Positions 1-5,933 are shown, counted from the first letter of the stretch. The stretch is 5,979 nt of DNA from Dysgonamonadaceae bacterium (GCA_031261015.1 JAISKG010000193.1:1-5979); one strand, 5' to 3'. Program-made: numbers and translations. The notes: generated from the sequence alone by a model not told the origin.

Positions 1-1510
1 CCACTTGCACGCGGTTGTATCCGTAGATGCGTAAAATGTCTTCGATCACGTCCACGTCGCGCGTCACGTCCACGCGATAAGTCGGGATGCTGAGCGTCCA
101 TAGATCGTTTTGTTTATTAAGAACTTTTATTTCAAGACTTTGCAAAATAGAAGCAATGGTTTTTTCTGGAATCGTTTGACCCACTAATTGGCTAACTTTT
201 TGAATGTCAAGTTCTACAATCGCATTGGGGATCGGATGCGGATACACATCCTGTACTTCCCCTGTGATGGTGCCGCCGGCCACTTCTTGAATCAAAAGAG
301 CTGCGCGTTGCAAGACATATAAAGTATTATTCGGGTCGGCTCCGCGTTCATAACGGAACGAAGCGTCGGTGCTTAAACCATGATAGCGAGCGGTTTTGCG
401 AATCCAAGTCGGATTGAAATAAGCCGATTCGAGGAACAAATCTTTCGTTGACCCGGTCACGCCCGAATTTAATCCGCCGAATACGCCGCCGATGCACATG
501 CCGCCTTCCGCGTTGCAAATCATCAGATCGTTGGCGGAAAGTTTGCGTTCCGTGCCGTCTAAAGTAATGAAAGGCGTTCCTTCCGGTAAGGTTTTCACAA
601 TCACTTGATTGCCTTTAATTGCCCGGAGATCGAAAGCGTGCAACGGTTGCCCGGTTTCGTGCAGCACATAATTTGTTACATCCACCACATTGTTAATTGA
701 GCGAATGCCAATGCTTTCCAAGCGTTTTTTGAGCCAACCGGGACTTTCCTTGACTTCGACATTTTTAATCGTCACTCCCGTATAACGCGGACAAGCGACC
801 GGATTCTCCACTGTCACCGTCACAGCCGGCGAAGGATCGCCAATCTTAAAAGCCTCAACAGAAGGTTTTTTTAGTTGAAAGTTGAAAGTTGAAAGTTGAA
901 AGTTTTTTTCATTTTCAACTTTCAATTTTCCATTTTCAATTAAATAAGCCGCTAAGTCGCGCGCCACGCCATAGTGCGAAGCTGCATCCACACGATTGGG
1001 CGTAATGTCCACTTCCAGAATGAAATCGCTATTGAGATGATAATAATCTTTGGCCAAAGTTCCCACGGGAACATCGGCCGGAAGGACGACAATTCCGTCG
1101 TGGCTCGTGCCTACGCCGATTTCGTCTTCGGCGCAAATCATGCCGTTGGATTCAACGCCTCTGATCTTGGATTTTTTGATGGTAAATGATTCATCACCGG
1201 AGTATAGAGTGGTTCCGATTGTAGCAACAATCACTTTTTGCCCGGCGGCTACATTCGGCGCGCCGCAAACGATTTGCGAGGGAGTTTCCTCACCGAGATC
1301 GACAGTCGTTACGTGTAAATGATCGGAATTGGGATGATCTTCGCAAGTGAGTACATGTCCGACGACCAAACCTTTCAGGCCGCCTTTGATTGCTTCAACT
1401 TCCTCTATTCCATCGCTTTCCAATCCGATAGAAGTAAGTGCAGCCGTTAATTCTTTGGGCGACAAGTCGAAATTGAGATAGTCTTTCAGCCAATTATATG
1501 AAATATTCAT
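1..1510 (-). CDS. pheT: Phenylalanine--tRNA ligase beta subunit, N-terminal 503 codons (C-terminus beyond left edge)
   Basis: Cytoplasmic class II aminoacyl-tRNA synthetase subunit that pairs with PheS as an (alpha-beta)2 enzyme charging tRNA-Phe. I translated it by hand from the ATG at 1510; the frame stays open to the left edge. Residues ~1-40 are the N-terminal module (MNISYNWLKDYL). Residues ~42-155 are the EMAP/tRNA-binding OB fold (GLVVGHV, HPNSD, IVCGAPN, SNGMICAEDE). Residues ~225-395 are the B3/B4 editing domain (VVDVTNYVLHETGQPLHAFD at 275-294, TDASFRYERG at 381-390). Residues ~428-503 are the B5 domain (VIEDILRIYGYN at 488-499). The family is usually ~800 residues, so about 300, including the catalytic-like fold and the FDX-ACB domain, lie outside. 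Residues ~191-215 are a low-complexity insert encoded by 7-bp repeats. It appears to be transcribed alone from the promoter at 1547-1580; pheS is not adjacent. Family identity is very secure. Confidence 0.98.
   Translation of the reverse strand, partial: MNISYNWLKDYLNFDLSPKELTAALTSIGLESDGIEEVEAIKGGLKGLVVGHVLTCEDHPNSDHLHVTTVDLGEETPSQIVCGAPNVAAGQKVIVATIGTTLYSGDESFTIKKSKIRGVESNGMICAEDEIGVGTSHDGIVVLPADVPVGTLAKDYYHLNSDFILEVDITPNRVDAASHYGVARDLAAYLIENGKLKVENEKNFQLSTFNFQLKKPSVEAFKIGDPSPAVTVTVENPVACPRYTGVTIKNVEVKESPGWLKKRLESIGIRSINNVVDVTNYVLHETGQPLHAFDLRAIKGNQVIVKTLPEGTPFITLDGTERKLSANDLMICNAEGGMCIGGVFGGLNSGVTGSTKDLFLESAYFNPTWIRKTARYHGLSTDASFRYERGADPNNTLYVLQRAALLIQEVAGGTITGEVQDVYPHPIPNAIVELDIQKVSQLVGQTIPEKTIASILQSLEIKVLNKQNDLWTLSIPTYRVDVTRDVDVIEDILRIYGYNRVQV
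874..940. repeat. Inverted array of 7-bp repeats inside pheT
   Basis: Four perfect tandem GTTGAAA units occupy 874-901. After an 11-bp spacer, four units in the opposite orientation follow at 913-940 (TTTCAAC, TTTCAAT, TTTCCAT, TTTCAAT). The two arms can fold into a long hairpin. The array lies in the pheT reading frame and is translated as a stretch rich in F, N, Q, L, K and E (residues ~191-213, including NFQLSTFNFQL) between the OB-fold and B3/B4 domains. Heptamer arrays of this type are familiar in Bacteroidota genomes, usually between genes. Confidence 0.9.
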
Positions 1511-1546
1511 GGAATACTAATTTTTTAGCAAATTCAAAATGAACCG

Positions 1547-1580
1547 CAAATTTACATGAAATTTTCGGATTATACACAAA
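1547..1580 (-). promoter_or_regulatory. Bacteroidota-type promoter of pheT
   Basis: On the minus strand a TTTG (-33 box) at 1580-1577 is followed after 22 bp by TAAATTTG at 1554-1547, an exact match to the -7 consensus TAnnTTTG. This places the transcription start near 1541, giving a leader of about 30 bases before the pheT ATG at 1510. The leader is AT-rich with no clear Shine-Dalgarno sequence, as is common in this phylum. The spacer is at the long end of the 17-23 bp range. Confidence 0.6.
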
Positions 1581-1592
1581 AAAAAACTTCTC

Positions 1593-1675
1593 TCTGGATT
1601 GCTTCAGGCTTTGCCCTCGCAATGACGAACACAATGCAACGTCATTGCGAGCCGTTTACGGCGAAGCAATCCAGA
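1593..1675. repeat. Large imperfect palindrome, dispersed-repeat (MITE/REP-like) type
   Basis: The left arm 1593-1627 begins TCTGGATTGCTTC and ends CTCGCAATGACG. The right arm 1640-1675 is its reverse complement at both ends (13 and 12 bp perfect), with a mismatched middle and a 12-bp loop. The right arm contains its own small palindrome, GCCGTTTACGGC (1651-1662). The motif pair CGTCATTGCGAG / GAAGCAATCCAG is familiar as an intergenic repeat in many bacterial genomes. It lies just past the stop of the DUF4421 gene (1691) and upstream of the pheT promoter, so the transcript hairpin could end or stabilise the upstream operon mRNA; that role is inferred. No transposase is present. Confidence 0.8.
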
Positions 1676-1690
1676 AGACAGATAATTTCG

Positions 1691-2566
1691 TTATTTGTTT
1701 TTACCGAGAAACGGTATTTCCTCAAACCGCCTGACATACACCAATCTCAAACTGCCGCTATTGAATCTCAAATCGTTGCGAAAAAAGTGTATATTATCCA
1801 GCAACAGCATGCTAACGCACCAGTCATTGGTATTGTAACCGGCTGAAAATCGTACAAGTCCATTAGAGTTTGCGCTCAATTGGATGGGTTGCGGCCGGAT
1901 GATGTGATGATTCAGATACAAACTTCCGGTTATTTCTCCCGACAAAAACCAATTCTTATTAAATACATAAGAATAGGTATATCCGACGTTCACGCCGATT
2001 TGCCAATCATTCAAATCCGTTATTCCCGTTTTTGCCTTAAAAAAATAAGCGCCGGTTCCGATAAGCCAGCTGCCTGCCGGCTTCACTTGCCGTTCGCTTT
2101 GCCCAAAGGCGGCGCGGGCAGAAAAACGCTTGCTGTCGAAAATATAGGTTCCCTCTGCGCCGATTTGCAAAATTTGCATTTCGGGATAAAATTTTACCTC
2201 ATCCGCATCCTTGTAAAAGCCTTTGTAATTTTGCAAATACAAATCAAGCATATACTTTTTCCCGTAGTGATGTAGTTGAAAATCAAAACTTTCCGTTTGG
2301 GGTAATTCTTTTTTCAGACTATTGCTGATATTGAAACCGTAACTCAAGCTCAGTATGGAATTTTTTATAGCTATTCCCACGCCGAGAGACATCGGATTGT
2401 TCGGCAAGTAATCTTGACTTTGTTCATGGATGCTGATAAAATTCCGCGCCGTATAGACTTGTAAATTAAATTTTTGTGCGTATGGCTGTATATAAGTTGT
2501 GTCTGTTTGAGCAAATGCCGGTGAAATACAAAAGGCTAACAGGATAATCCATGGATATTTCTTCAT
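1691..2566 (-). CDS. Exported DUF4421-family protein, probable outer-membrane beta-barrel
   Basis: A 291-residue protein starting at the ATG at 2566. An in-frame TTG at 2581 would add five residues, but the ATG gives a cleaner signal peptide: MKK, a hydrophobic core, then AFA|QT with cleavage after residue 19. There is no lipobox (LAFC has F before Cys). The mature part matches the DUF4421 pattern as I recall it: DTTYIQPYAQKFNLQVY, YLPNNPMSLGVG (residues 53-64), LHHYGKKYMLDLYLQNYKGFY (98-118), then KRFSARAAFGQSERQVKPAGSWLIG (146-170). Alternating amphipathic strands run to the end (LRLVYVRRF), as in a small beta-barrel or surface protein. Its molecular function is unknown. It is last in the four-gene cluster, 18 bp after the zinc-ribbon gene stop, so it is probably co-transcribed. 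Confidence 0.88.
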   Translation of the reverse strand: MKKYPWIILLAFCISPAFAQTDTTYIQPYAQKFNLQVYTARNFISIHEQSQDYLPNNPMSLGVGIAIKNSILSLSYGFNISNSLKKELPQTESFDFQLHHYGKKYMLDLYLQNYKGFYKDADEVKFYPEMQILQIGAEGTYIFDSKRFSARAAFGQSERQVKPAGSWLIGTGAYFFKAKTGITDLNDWQIGVNVGYTYSYVFNKNWFLSGEITGSLYLNHHIIRPQPIQLSANSNGLVRFSAGYNTNDWCVSMLLLDNIHFFRNDLRFNSGSLRLVYVRRFEEIPFLGKNK

Positions 2567-2584
2567 TTTATTCGCTTTCAAAGA

Positions 2585-3946
2585 CTAATCCAATTCTTTT
2601 TTATTCAATTTGGCGACTAACTTTCCGTCATTGCCGAAAAACAAATCTGCCAAGCTGCTTTTGACGAAATATCCCTGCGGCAGTTTTTTGCTATCCCGGC
2701 TATAAATGTATAAGTTGTTGTCTTCTAACGGATAAGTCCATAAAATTTGCGCATTGTTCGCATCAAGCGCTTGGATCGAAAGCGGCGCATTTTCGGCGGC
2801 AGTGGCGCGAAATTTAATCAGCACGCTTTTATCGTCGAAACAAATCACTTCGCTGCCGAAATACAGGCGGTCGGGCGTCATATCCGTGTAATTAACGATA
2901 TGGCAACGTTGTTTGTAATAGCTTGATAAAAAGACTTTTCGATAAGGCGAAGCATCGGTAAAAAATCCGGAGCCGCCGTAATCTTTCCTCCATCCGAAAG
3001 GCGGTTCATCACGGGGCACGCCGATTTCAGCCTTTTGCGTATATTTCACTAATTGAATCCGTTCTTCCTCATAATCGGAATCATTGTGTGAAAACTTAAA
3101 CGCCGTGCGCACGCGTGCATTTGCCGGCGGATTTTGGTTGATTGCATCGTAGAAACGGTCTTTGTTATAGACTTTTCCAATAATCGGGAAAAAGTAGCGT
3201 TCCTTGCCGTCGTTGGTCATAACTTTGAAACCGTCGCCGTAATTTTCATAGACAAATTCGACGGAAGCGAAACCCGACTGCAGATCAGGATATGAATTGT
3301 AAAAATCTTCACCGACTTCTTCTGCTGTAAGAAATTGTTTATCAATCTTATACAGATTTGATTTGTTGGTTATCAGATACAAGTCGCCGTTTTCAAACTG
3401 GCGGAACTTTACGCCTTCGCCCAATTTAAACTTATGAATGGGAAGTTGCTGCATTTTGAGCGACTTTGTGTTGGGAATTTCGTAAAATCCGGCGCAGACT
3501 TTCTGATTGTCGCTCGAACCGGTTCTTCCGGCTGCTGTTTCTCTTGTTCCCACAACCAGATAAATCGCCTTGCCGTCGGCCGATTCAAAGGCGGCCGTTC
3601 CCGCGTCATTCCATTTTTCTTTCGTTTTTTCCGGCTTAGAAGATGCTTCGTAAACTCCGTAATTCGGATGGGTATTATTTTTGTGACTACTACGAAATAA
3701 AACGGACGACAAGATGCTGAGCAGAAAGATGATACCGAAAAAAACGCCGAGCGCAGTCAGAATCTTCTTTGCATTCGGATTGGTATTGTTTACCGGATAA
3801 TTGATGTTATGATTGATCGTAACATCATCGCTATCAAGGAAATATTCCGTTCCGCACTTTTTGCACTTGAAATGGTCGGGTTTGATTTCCGTTTTGTCGG
3901 GACTTCCGCATTGCGGGCATTTGATTGCTTTGATTTGTTTTGCCAT
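2585..3946 (-). CDS. Zinc-ribbon, single-TM protein with a large beta-rich C-terminal domain
   Basis: A 453-residue protein starting at the ATG at 3946 (MAKQIKAIKCPQCGS). A TTG at 3973 would add nine residues but would overlap the upstream gene's stop, so it is less likely. Residues 10-31 form a zinc ribbon with two CxxC knuckles (C10, C13, C28, C31). Residues 41-58 are an N/T-rich linker, and 62-84 are a strong transmembrane helix preceded by two lysines, which suggests N-in/C-out. The remaining ~370 residues are beta-rich with recurring DGK/NGD turns (DGKAIYLVVGT, NGDLYLITNK, LFFGNDGKLVAK), possibly a degenerate propeller facing the periplasm. I do not recognise a named family for this domain. 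Gene order after an SPFH gene suggests the ribbon works at the membrane with that protein. The architecture is clear; the function is unknown. Confidence 0.85.
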   Translation of the reverse strand: MAKQIKAIKCPQCGSPDKTEIKPDHFKCKKCGTEYFLDSDDVTINHNINYPVNNTNPNAKKILTALGVFFGIIFLLSILSSVLFRSSHKNNTHPNYGVYEASSKPEKTKEKWNDAGTAAFESADGKAIYLVVGTRETAAGRTGSSDNQKVCAGFYEIPNTKSLKMQQLPIHKFKLGEGVKFRQFENGDLYLITNKSNLYKIDKQFLTAEEVGEDFYNSYPDLQSGFASVEFVYENYGDGFKVMTNDGKERYFFPIIGKVYNKDRFYDAINQNPPANARVRTAFKFSHNDSDYEEERIQLVKYTQKAEIGVPRDEPPFGWRKDYGGSGFFTDASPYRKVFLSSYYKQRCHIVNYTDMTPDRLYFGSEVICFDDKSVLIKFRATAAENAPLSIQALDANNAQILWTYPLEDNNLYIYSRDSKKLPQGYFVKSSLADLFFGNDGKLVAKLNKKELD

Positions 3947-3969
3947 AACAGATTCAACGATTGAAAAAT

Positions 3970-4209
3970 TCAAATTTTCGGATGTGCTTTATTCCCTTTG
4001 GTATAATCAAAATTCTTTTTTTCGTTGCGAAAAAAGTTATACAAAATGATGTATAAAAGCAGCAAGCCGAAACAAATAAGGATCACGGTGAGCGTAGTTT
4101 TGGAAATTTCGTTCCACGAGAACGGATAAATTCCCCACAAAGCTAATATGCCTAAAACAGTAAGAGCAATGACGAAAATGGCAGCTAAAATTCCTATTAT
4201 TTTTTTCAT
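3970..4209 (-). CDS. Small two-helix membrane protein (79 aa), hypothetical
   Basis: A 79-residue protein starting at the ATG at 4209, only 4 bp after the stop of the SPFH gene, which suggests translational coupling. Two hydrophobic helices are visible, at residues ~4-28 and ~39-60, joined by a short loop (GIYPFSWNEISK). The C-terminal tail is highly charged (RNEKKNFDYTKGNKAHPK), so by the positive-inside rule both termini should be cytosolic. I recognise no named family. Its position between an SPFH protein and a membrane-anchored zinc-ribbon protein suggests a membrane partner or anchor for one of them, which is inference. The spacing, the ordinary ATG and the length of the hydrophobic segments make it a credible gene despite its size. 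Confidence 0.8.
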   Translation of the reverse strand: MKKIIGILAAIFVIALTVLGILALWGIYPFSWNEISKTTLTVILICFGLLLLYIILYNFFRNEKKNFDYTKGNKAHPKI

Positions 4210-4213
4210 GATT

Positions 4214-5215
4214 TTATATTTTACTCAGAATTTCCTTTTTCTTTTCGTCAAATTCCGCTTGCGTGAGGATGTTTTCGTCGAGCAGCAATTTGAGTTTTTT
4301 CAACGTGGTCATTTCATCTCCGGAAGCATCGGAAGTCGCTTTATCTTTCTCATTGGTAAAGACTTTTCCCAGTTCCATGCCGACACCGAGTTGCAAGCCT
4401 GCGCCGGCCAATCCGCCTTCGTTGCGAGCGGCATCACGCAAGGCGCGAAGTTTTTCAAGTTCCACGTAGTCGAGGCCGACTTCGGCAGCTTGTAAGGCTT
4501 CCGCTTTAATATCGGCTATTTTGTTGATACGCAGCATAGTTTCTTCGTTGAAAGTCGTGTTTTCAATGCGAAAATCGGTCAACGTGAAACCTAATTTTTG
4601 GATGGTTTCCGCTAAGGAAACCTTCAGATCTTCCGAAATTTTCGATAGATTTTCGTACATATTTTTAATGGAGTAACCGCCTTTTGCCAGCAAGCTTCCG
4701 ATCGCCGGATTGATACGCGAAATCATCAATTCCTGTAAATCGCCGGTTGTGAAGACCTTGGCAGCGCCCATCACTTCGGAGAAAAAACGTTGCGGTTCGG
4801 AGAGGAGCAGCGAGAAATTGCCGTAAGCGCTCAATTCGACCGGGAATCCGTAGTCTTTATCCACATATTTCACGGGAGAAGAGGTTCCCCAGCCCATGTT
4901 GACAAATTCGGCCGTGCGAAAAAAATAGAGCTGCATTTTATGCTCACTTTCAAACAGTTGCCTTAGTTTCAGCAAAGTAGTGATAAAAGGGCGGTTATCT
5001 GAGTCGAGATTATAGGTATTCGGCTCCGTCAAAACGTCTTGCACTTTTCCTTCGTAAACCAGCAGGCAGCCCTGCCCGGGCGACACGATCAGTTTACTGG
5101 CATTTTTGATTTCATCCGTTGGAGTCAGAGCCTTTTGCAGGACAATTTCGGGCGATTGATCTTTCCATTCAATAACCGTACTTAACTGTTTTTTGAAAAA
5201 ATTTTTGAGTCCCAT
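4214..5215 (-). CDS. SPFH-domain protein with C-terminal SHOCT-like tail (YdjI / virion-core-like family)
   Basis: A 333-residue protein starting at the ATG at 5215 (MGLKNFFKKQLSTVIEW), the usual opening for this family. An upstream ATG at 5266 is rejected because the -7 promoter box lies between the two starts. Residues ~35-225 are the SPFH (stomatin/prohibitin-like) core: VSPGQGCLLVYEGKV, RTAEFVNMGWG, FPVELSAYGNFSLLLSEPQRF and a GFTLTDFRIENTTF segment at 209-222. Residues 225-265 form a charged helix (NKIADIKAEALQ..., YVELEKLRALRDAARN), followed by a Gly-rich GGLAGAGLQLGVGMELG (267-283). Residues 303-333 (LKKLKLLLDENILTQAEF...) resemble a SHOCT helical pair. There is no signal peptide or TM segment, so it is cytosolic or peripheral, probably oligomerising at the membrane. 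Many relatives carry a C-terminal zinc ribbon; here a zinc ribbon is in a separate gene two positions downstream. Confidence 0.9.
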   Translation of the reverse strand: MGLKNFFKKQLSTVIEWKDQSPEIVLQKALTPTDEIKNASKLIVSPGQGCLLVYEGKVQDVLTEPNTYNLDSDNRPFITTLLKLRQLFESEHKMQLYFFRTAEFVNMGWGTSSPVKYVDKDYGFPVELSAYGNFSLLLSEPQRFFSEVMGAAKVFTTGDLQELMISRINPAIGSLLAKGGYSIKNMYENLSKISEDLKVSLAETIQKLGFTLTDFRIENTTFNEETMLRINKIADIKAEALQAAEVGLDYVELEKLRALRDAARNEGGLAGAGLQLGVGMELGKVFTNEKDKATSDASGDEMTTLKKLKLLLDENILTQAEFDEKKKEILSKI

Positions 5216-5236
5216 GATTTTTGCTTTTGATTGATG

Positions 5237-5244
5237 CAAAGATA
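5237..5244 (-). promoter_or_regulatory. -7 box of the SPFH operon promoter
   Basis: The minus strand reads TATCTTTG at 5244-5237, an exact TAnnTTTG match, 21 bases upstream of the SPFH ATG at 5215. The predicted transcription start near 5231 leaves a leader of about 15 bases. I see no good TTTG at the expected -33 distance (19 bp upstream is GATG), so the promoter may be weak or need an activator or an alternative sigma factor. It decides the start of the downstream gene. Confidence 0.5.
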
Positions 5245-5266
5245 CAAAATGTTTTTCTAAAATCAT

Positions 5267-5367
5267 CTGAAAAACAATACCTTGTACGCAAAAGTATCCT
5301 CAATGGGTAACGATTTGGAAACGAGCGGTCTTCTTTGCTCTGCTTCGTTTTTCTTTGGTGTTTTCAA
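5267..5367. other. Non-coding stretch between the SPFH promoter and the phosphatase remnant
   Basis: I see no gene here. Minus-strand translation after the phosphatase stop has an open stretch in the same frame (ending ...VLFFR) that resembles nothing I know. The 12-mer at 5313-5324 is repeated inverted inside the phosphatase fragment at 5432-5443. The stretch may be residue from the deletion that removed the phosphatase C-terminus, and may hold upstream regulatory sequence for the SPFH operon. Confidence 0.4.
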
Positions 5368-5535
5368 TCAAAAAATCAGTTTTTTGCCGAAATTGGTCGC
5401 TCGTTTTATGCCTATTTCGTTCAGCAAAACTTCGTTTCCAAATACGCCTGCGGGAATTTTGTCACGGTCAGCGTGGCGGATAAGGAGGGAAAGTTTGGCG
5501 CTTTTGGAATATTGTTTATGGATTTGTGTGAGCAT
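5368..5535 (-). pseudogene. Truncated histidine phosphatase (N-terminal ~55 residues only)
   Basis: An ATG at 5535 opens a 55-codon frame ending in TGA at 5370-5368. Its product contains LSLLIRHADRDKIPAG, then FGNEVLLNEIGIKRATNFGKKL. The RHADR motif carries the catalytic histidine of the histidine phosphatase (phosphoglycerate mutase-like) superfamily, and LNEIGIKRATNFGKKL is the helix that normally follows it. Intact members are usually 150-220 residues with further catalytic Arg, Glu and His residues. I searched the next ~100 bases in all three minus-strand frames and found no continuation such as a TSP..R..QTA motif, so the rest is deleted, not merely frameshifted. The conserved part shows little decay, so the loss may be recent. 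Translation of a short stub is possible but it could not be catalytic. Confidence 0.75.
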
Positions 5536-5552
5536 TCTAAAGTTAGGTTATT

Positions 5553-5567
5553 TGTCCCGCAGGGACA
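5553..5567. repeat. REP-like palindrome TGTCCC-GCA-GGGACA, copy 1
   Basis: A perfect 6-bp stem (5553-5558 with 5562-5567) around a GCA triloop. The core GTCCCGCAGGGAC recurs at 5625-5637, and the similarity extends rightward as a longer direct repeat. Palindromes of this kind are familiar in Bacteroidota genomes near Y1 transposase genes, whose remnant lies 80 bp away. Confidence 0.75.
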
Positions 5568-5579
5568 GCACTTTATTAA

Positions 5580-5599
5580 CCGTATGCTTTAGCTTACGG
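5580..5599. repeat. REP-like palindrome with CCGTA/TACGG stem
   Basis: A 20-bp near-perfect palindrome: CCGTA pairs with TACGG and GCT with AGC, separated by one T-T mismatch and a TT centre. It lies between the two GTCCC palindromes in the same intergenic cluster. Confidence 0.7.
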
Positions 5600-5624
5600 A
5601 CAAAGCAAACATACATAAACCCAA

Positions 5625-5637
5625 GTCCCGCAGGGAC
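5625..5637. repeat. REP-like palindrome GTCCC-GCA-GGGAC, copy 2
   Basis: A perfect 5-bp stem around a GCA triloop, identical over 13 bp to the copy at 5555-5567. It starts 10 bp downstream of the stop codon of the transposase remnant (minus-strand direction). The extended repeat at 5625-5649 includes that stop codon. Confidence 0.75.
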
Positions 5638-5646
5638 GATACTTGA

Positions 5647-5883
5647 TTATCTGCTCCAATCGCGCTCGTCGAAATCCAAGCCCATTTCTTTGATAAATGC
5701 AATATATTCATCTTTAAATGTTACTGTTTTATGGTGTTCCTGTTGATTAATTATATAATTGATTATCTTTTGTTTATCTTCCATACTTTTAGACAACGCA
5801 GCATATCCTTCGCCCCACGCGACAAAACGCTCAAAGCCTTCTTTGTTTTTTATGATTTTACCTTCGTTCGCCGTAACGTACAA
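5647..5883 (-). pseudogene. C-terminal remnant of a REP-associated / IS200-like Y1 transposase
   Basis: A 78-codon frame whose product is the C-terminal third of a Y1 (HUH-superfamily) single-strand transposase of the RAYT/IS200-like type. The recognised signatures are FVAWGEGYAALSKS (residues 20-33), a helix with YIINQQEHH (43-51) whose tyrosine is the expected catalytic Y43, and GLDFDERDWSR at the end, matching the DERY-type C-terminus. Intact relatives are ~150-200 residues. The N-terminal part with the HUH metal-binding motif is absent, and an in-frame TAA precedes the frame, which has only a TTG start. Family-like similarity is clear only from about residue 7 (~5865). The 5' sequence is replaced by two hairpins, suggesting truncation by a rearrangement or repeat insertion. 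It should be inactive. The coding signal is otherwise well kept. Confidence 0.85.
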
Positions 5884-5902
5884 ACAATGAATCTTTTACG
5901 TT

Positions 5903-5925
5903 CGGCAAAGGCTCCGCCTTTGTCG
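5903..5925. repeat. REP-like hairpin with 10-bp stem and TCC loop
   Basis: CGGCAAAGGC (5903-5912) pairs with GCCTTTGTCG (5916-5925) through one G-T wobble around a TCC loop (GGA on the minus strand). It sits where the missing 5' part of the transposase would be. Confidence 0.75.
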
Positions 5926-5933
5926 TATAAGAA

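Noticed and set aside
874..940. Tandem heptamers considered as a CRISPR array
   Set aside because: The units are 7 bp, contiguous and without unique spacers, and they lie inside pheT.
874..940. Possible frameshift in pheT caused by the repeat array
   Set aside because: The frame is the same at 1510 and at the left edge, with no minus-strand stop between, and domains on both sides read correctly.
974..1322. Two overlapping plus-strand ORFs
   Set aside because: Both are antisense to conserved pheT coding sequence.
1556..1846. 96-codon plus-strand ORF starting in the intergenic region
   Set aside because: Its first part translates the palindromic repeat and the rest is antisense to the DUF4421 gene.
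1880..2275. 131-codon plus-strand ORF
   Set aside because: It lies wholly antisense to the DUF4421 gene, with no motif or start signal.
2506..2566. Lipoprotein signal for the DUF4421 protein
   Set aside because: The only cysteine is preceded by Phe (LAFC), which does not fit a lipobox, and an AFA|Q signal peptidase I site follows.
2567..2581. TTG start for the DUF4421 gene
   Set aside because: The ATG at 2566 gives a standard 19-residue signal peptide without the five extra residues.
3947..3973. TTG start for the zinc-ribbon gene
   Set aside because: It overlaps the upstream stop codon and adds nine residues outside any domain; the ATG at 3946 begins directly before the zinc ribbon.
5335..5592. 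85-codon plus-strand ORF
   Set aside because: It is the antisense of the phosphatase fragment, which carries the RHADR motif on the minus strand.
5282..5746. 154-codon plus-strand ORF across the repeat cluster
   Set aside because: It runs antisense through the phosphatase fragment, two palindromes and the transposase remnant, and its product has no recognisable motif; the minus-strand readings are clearly the real ones.
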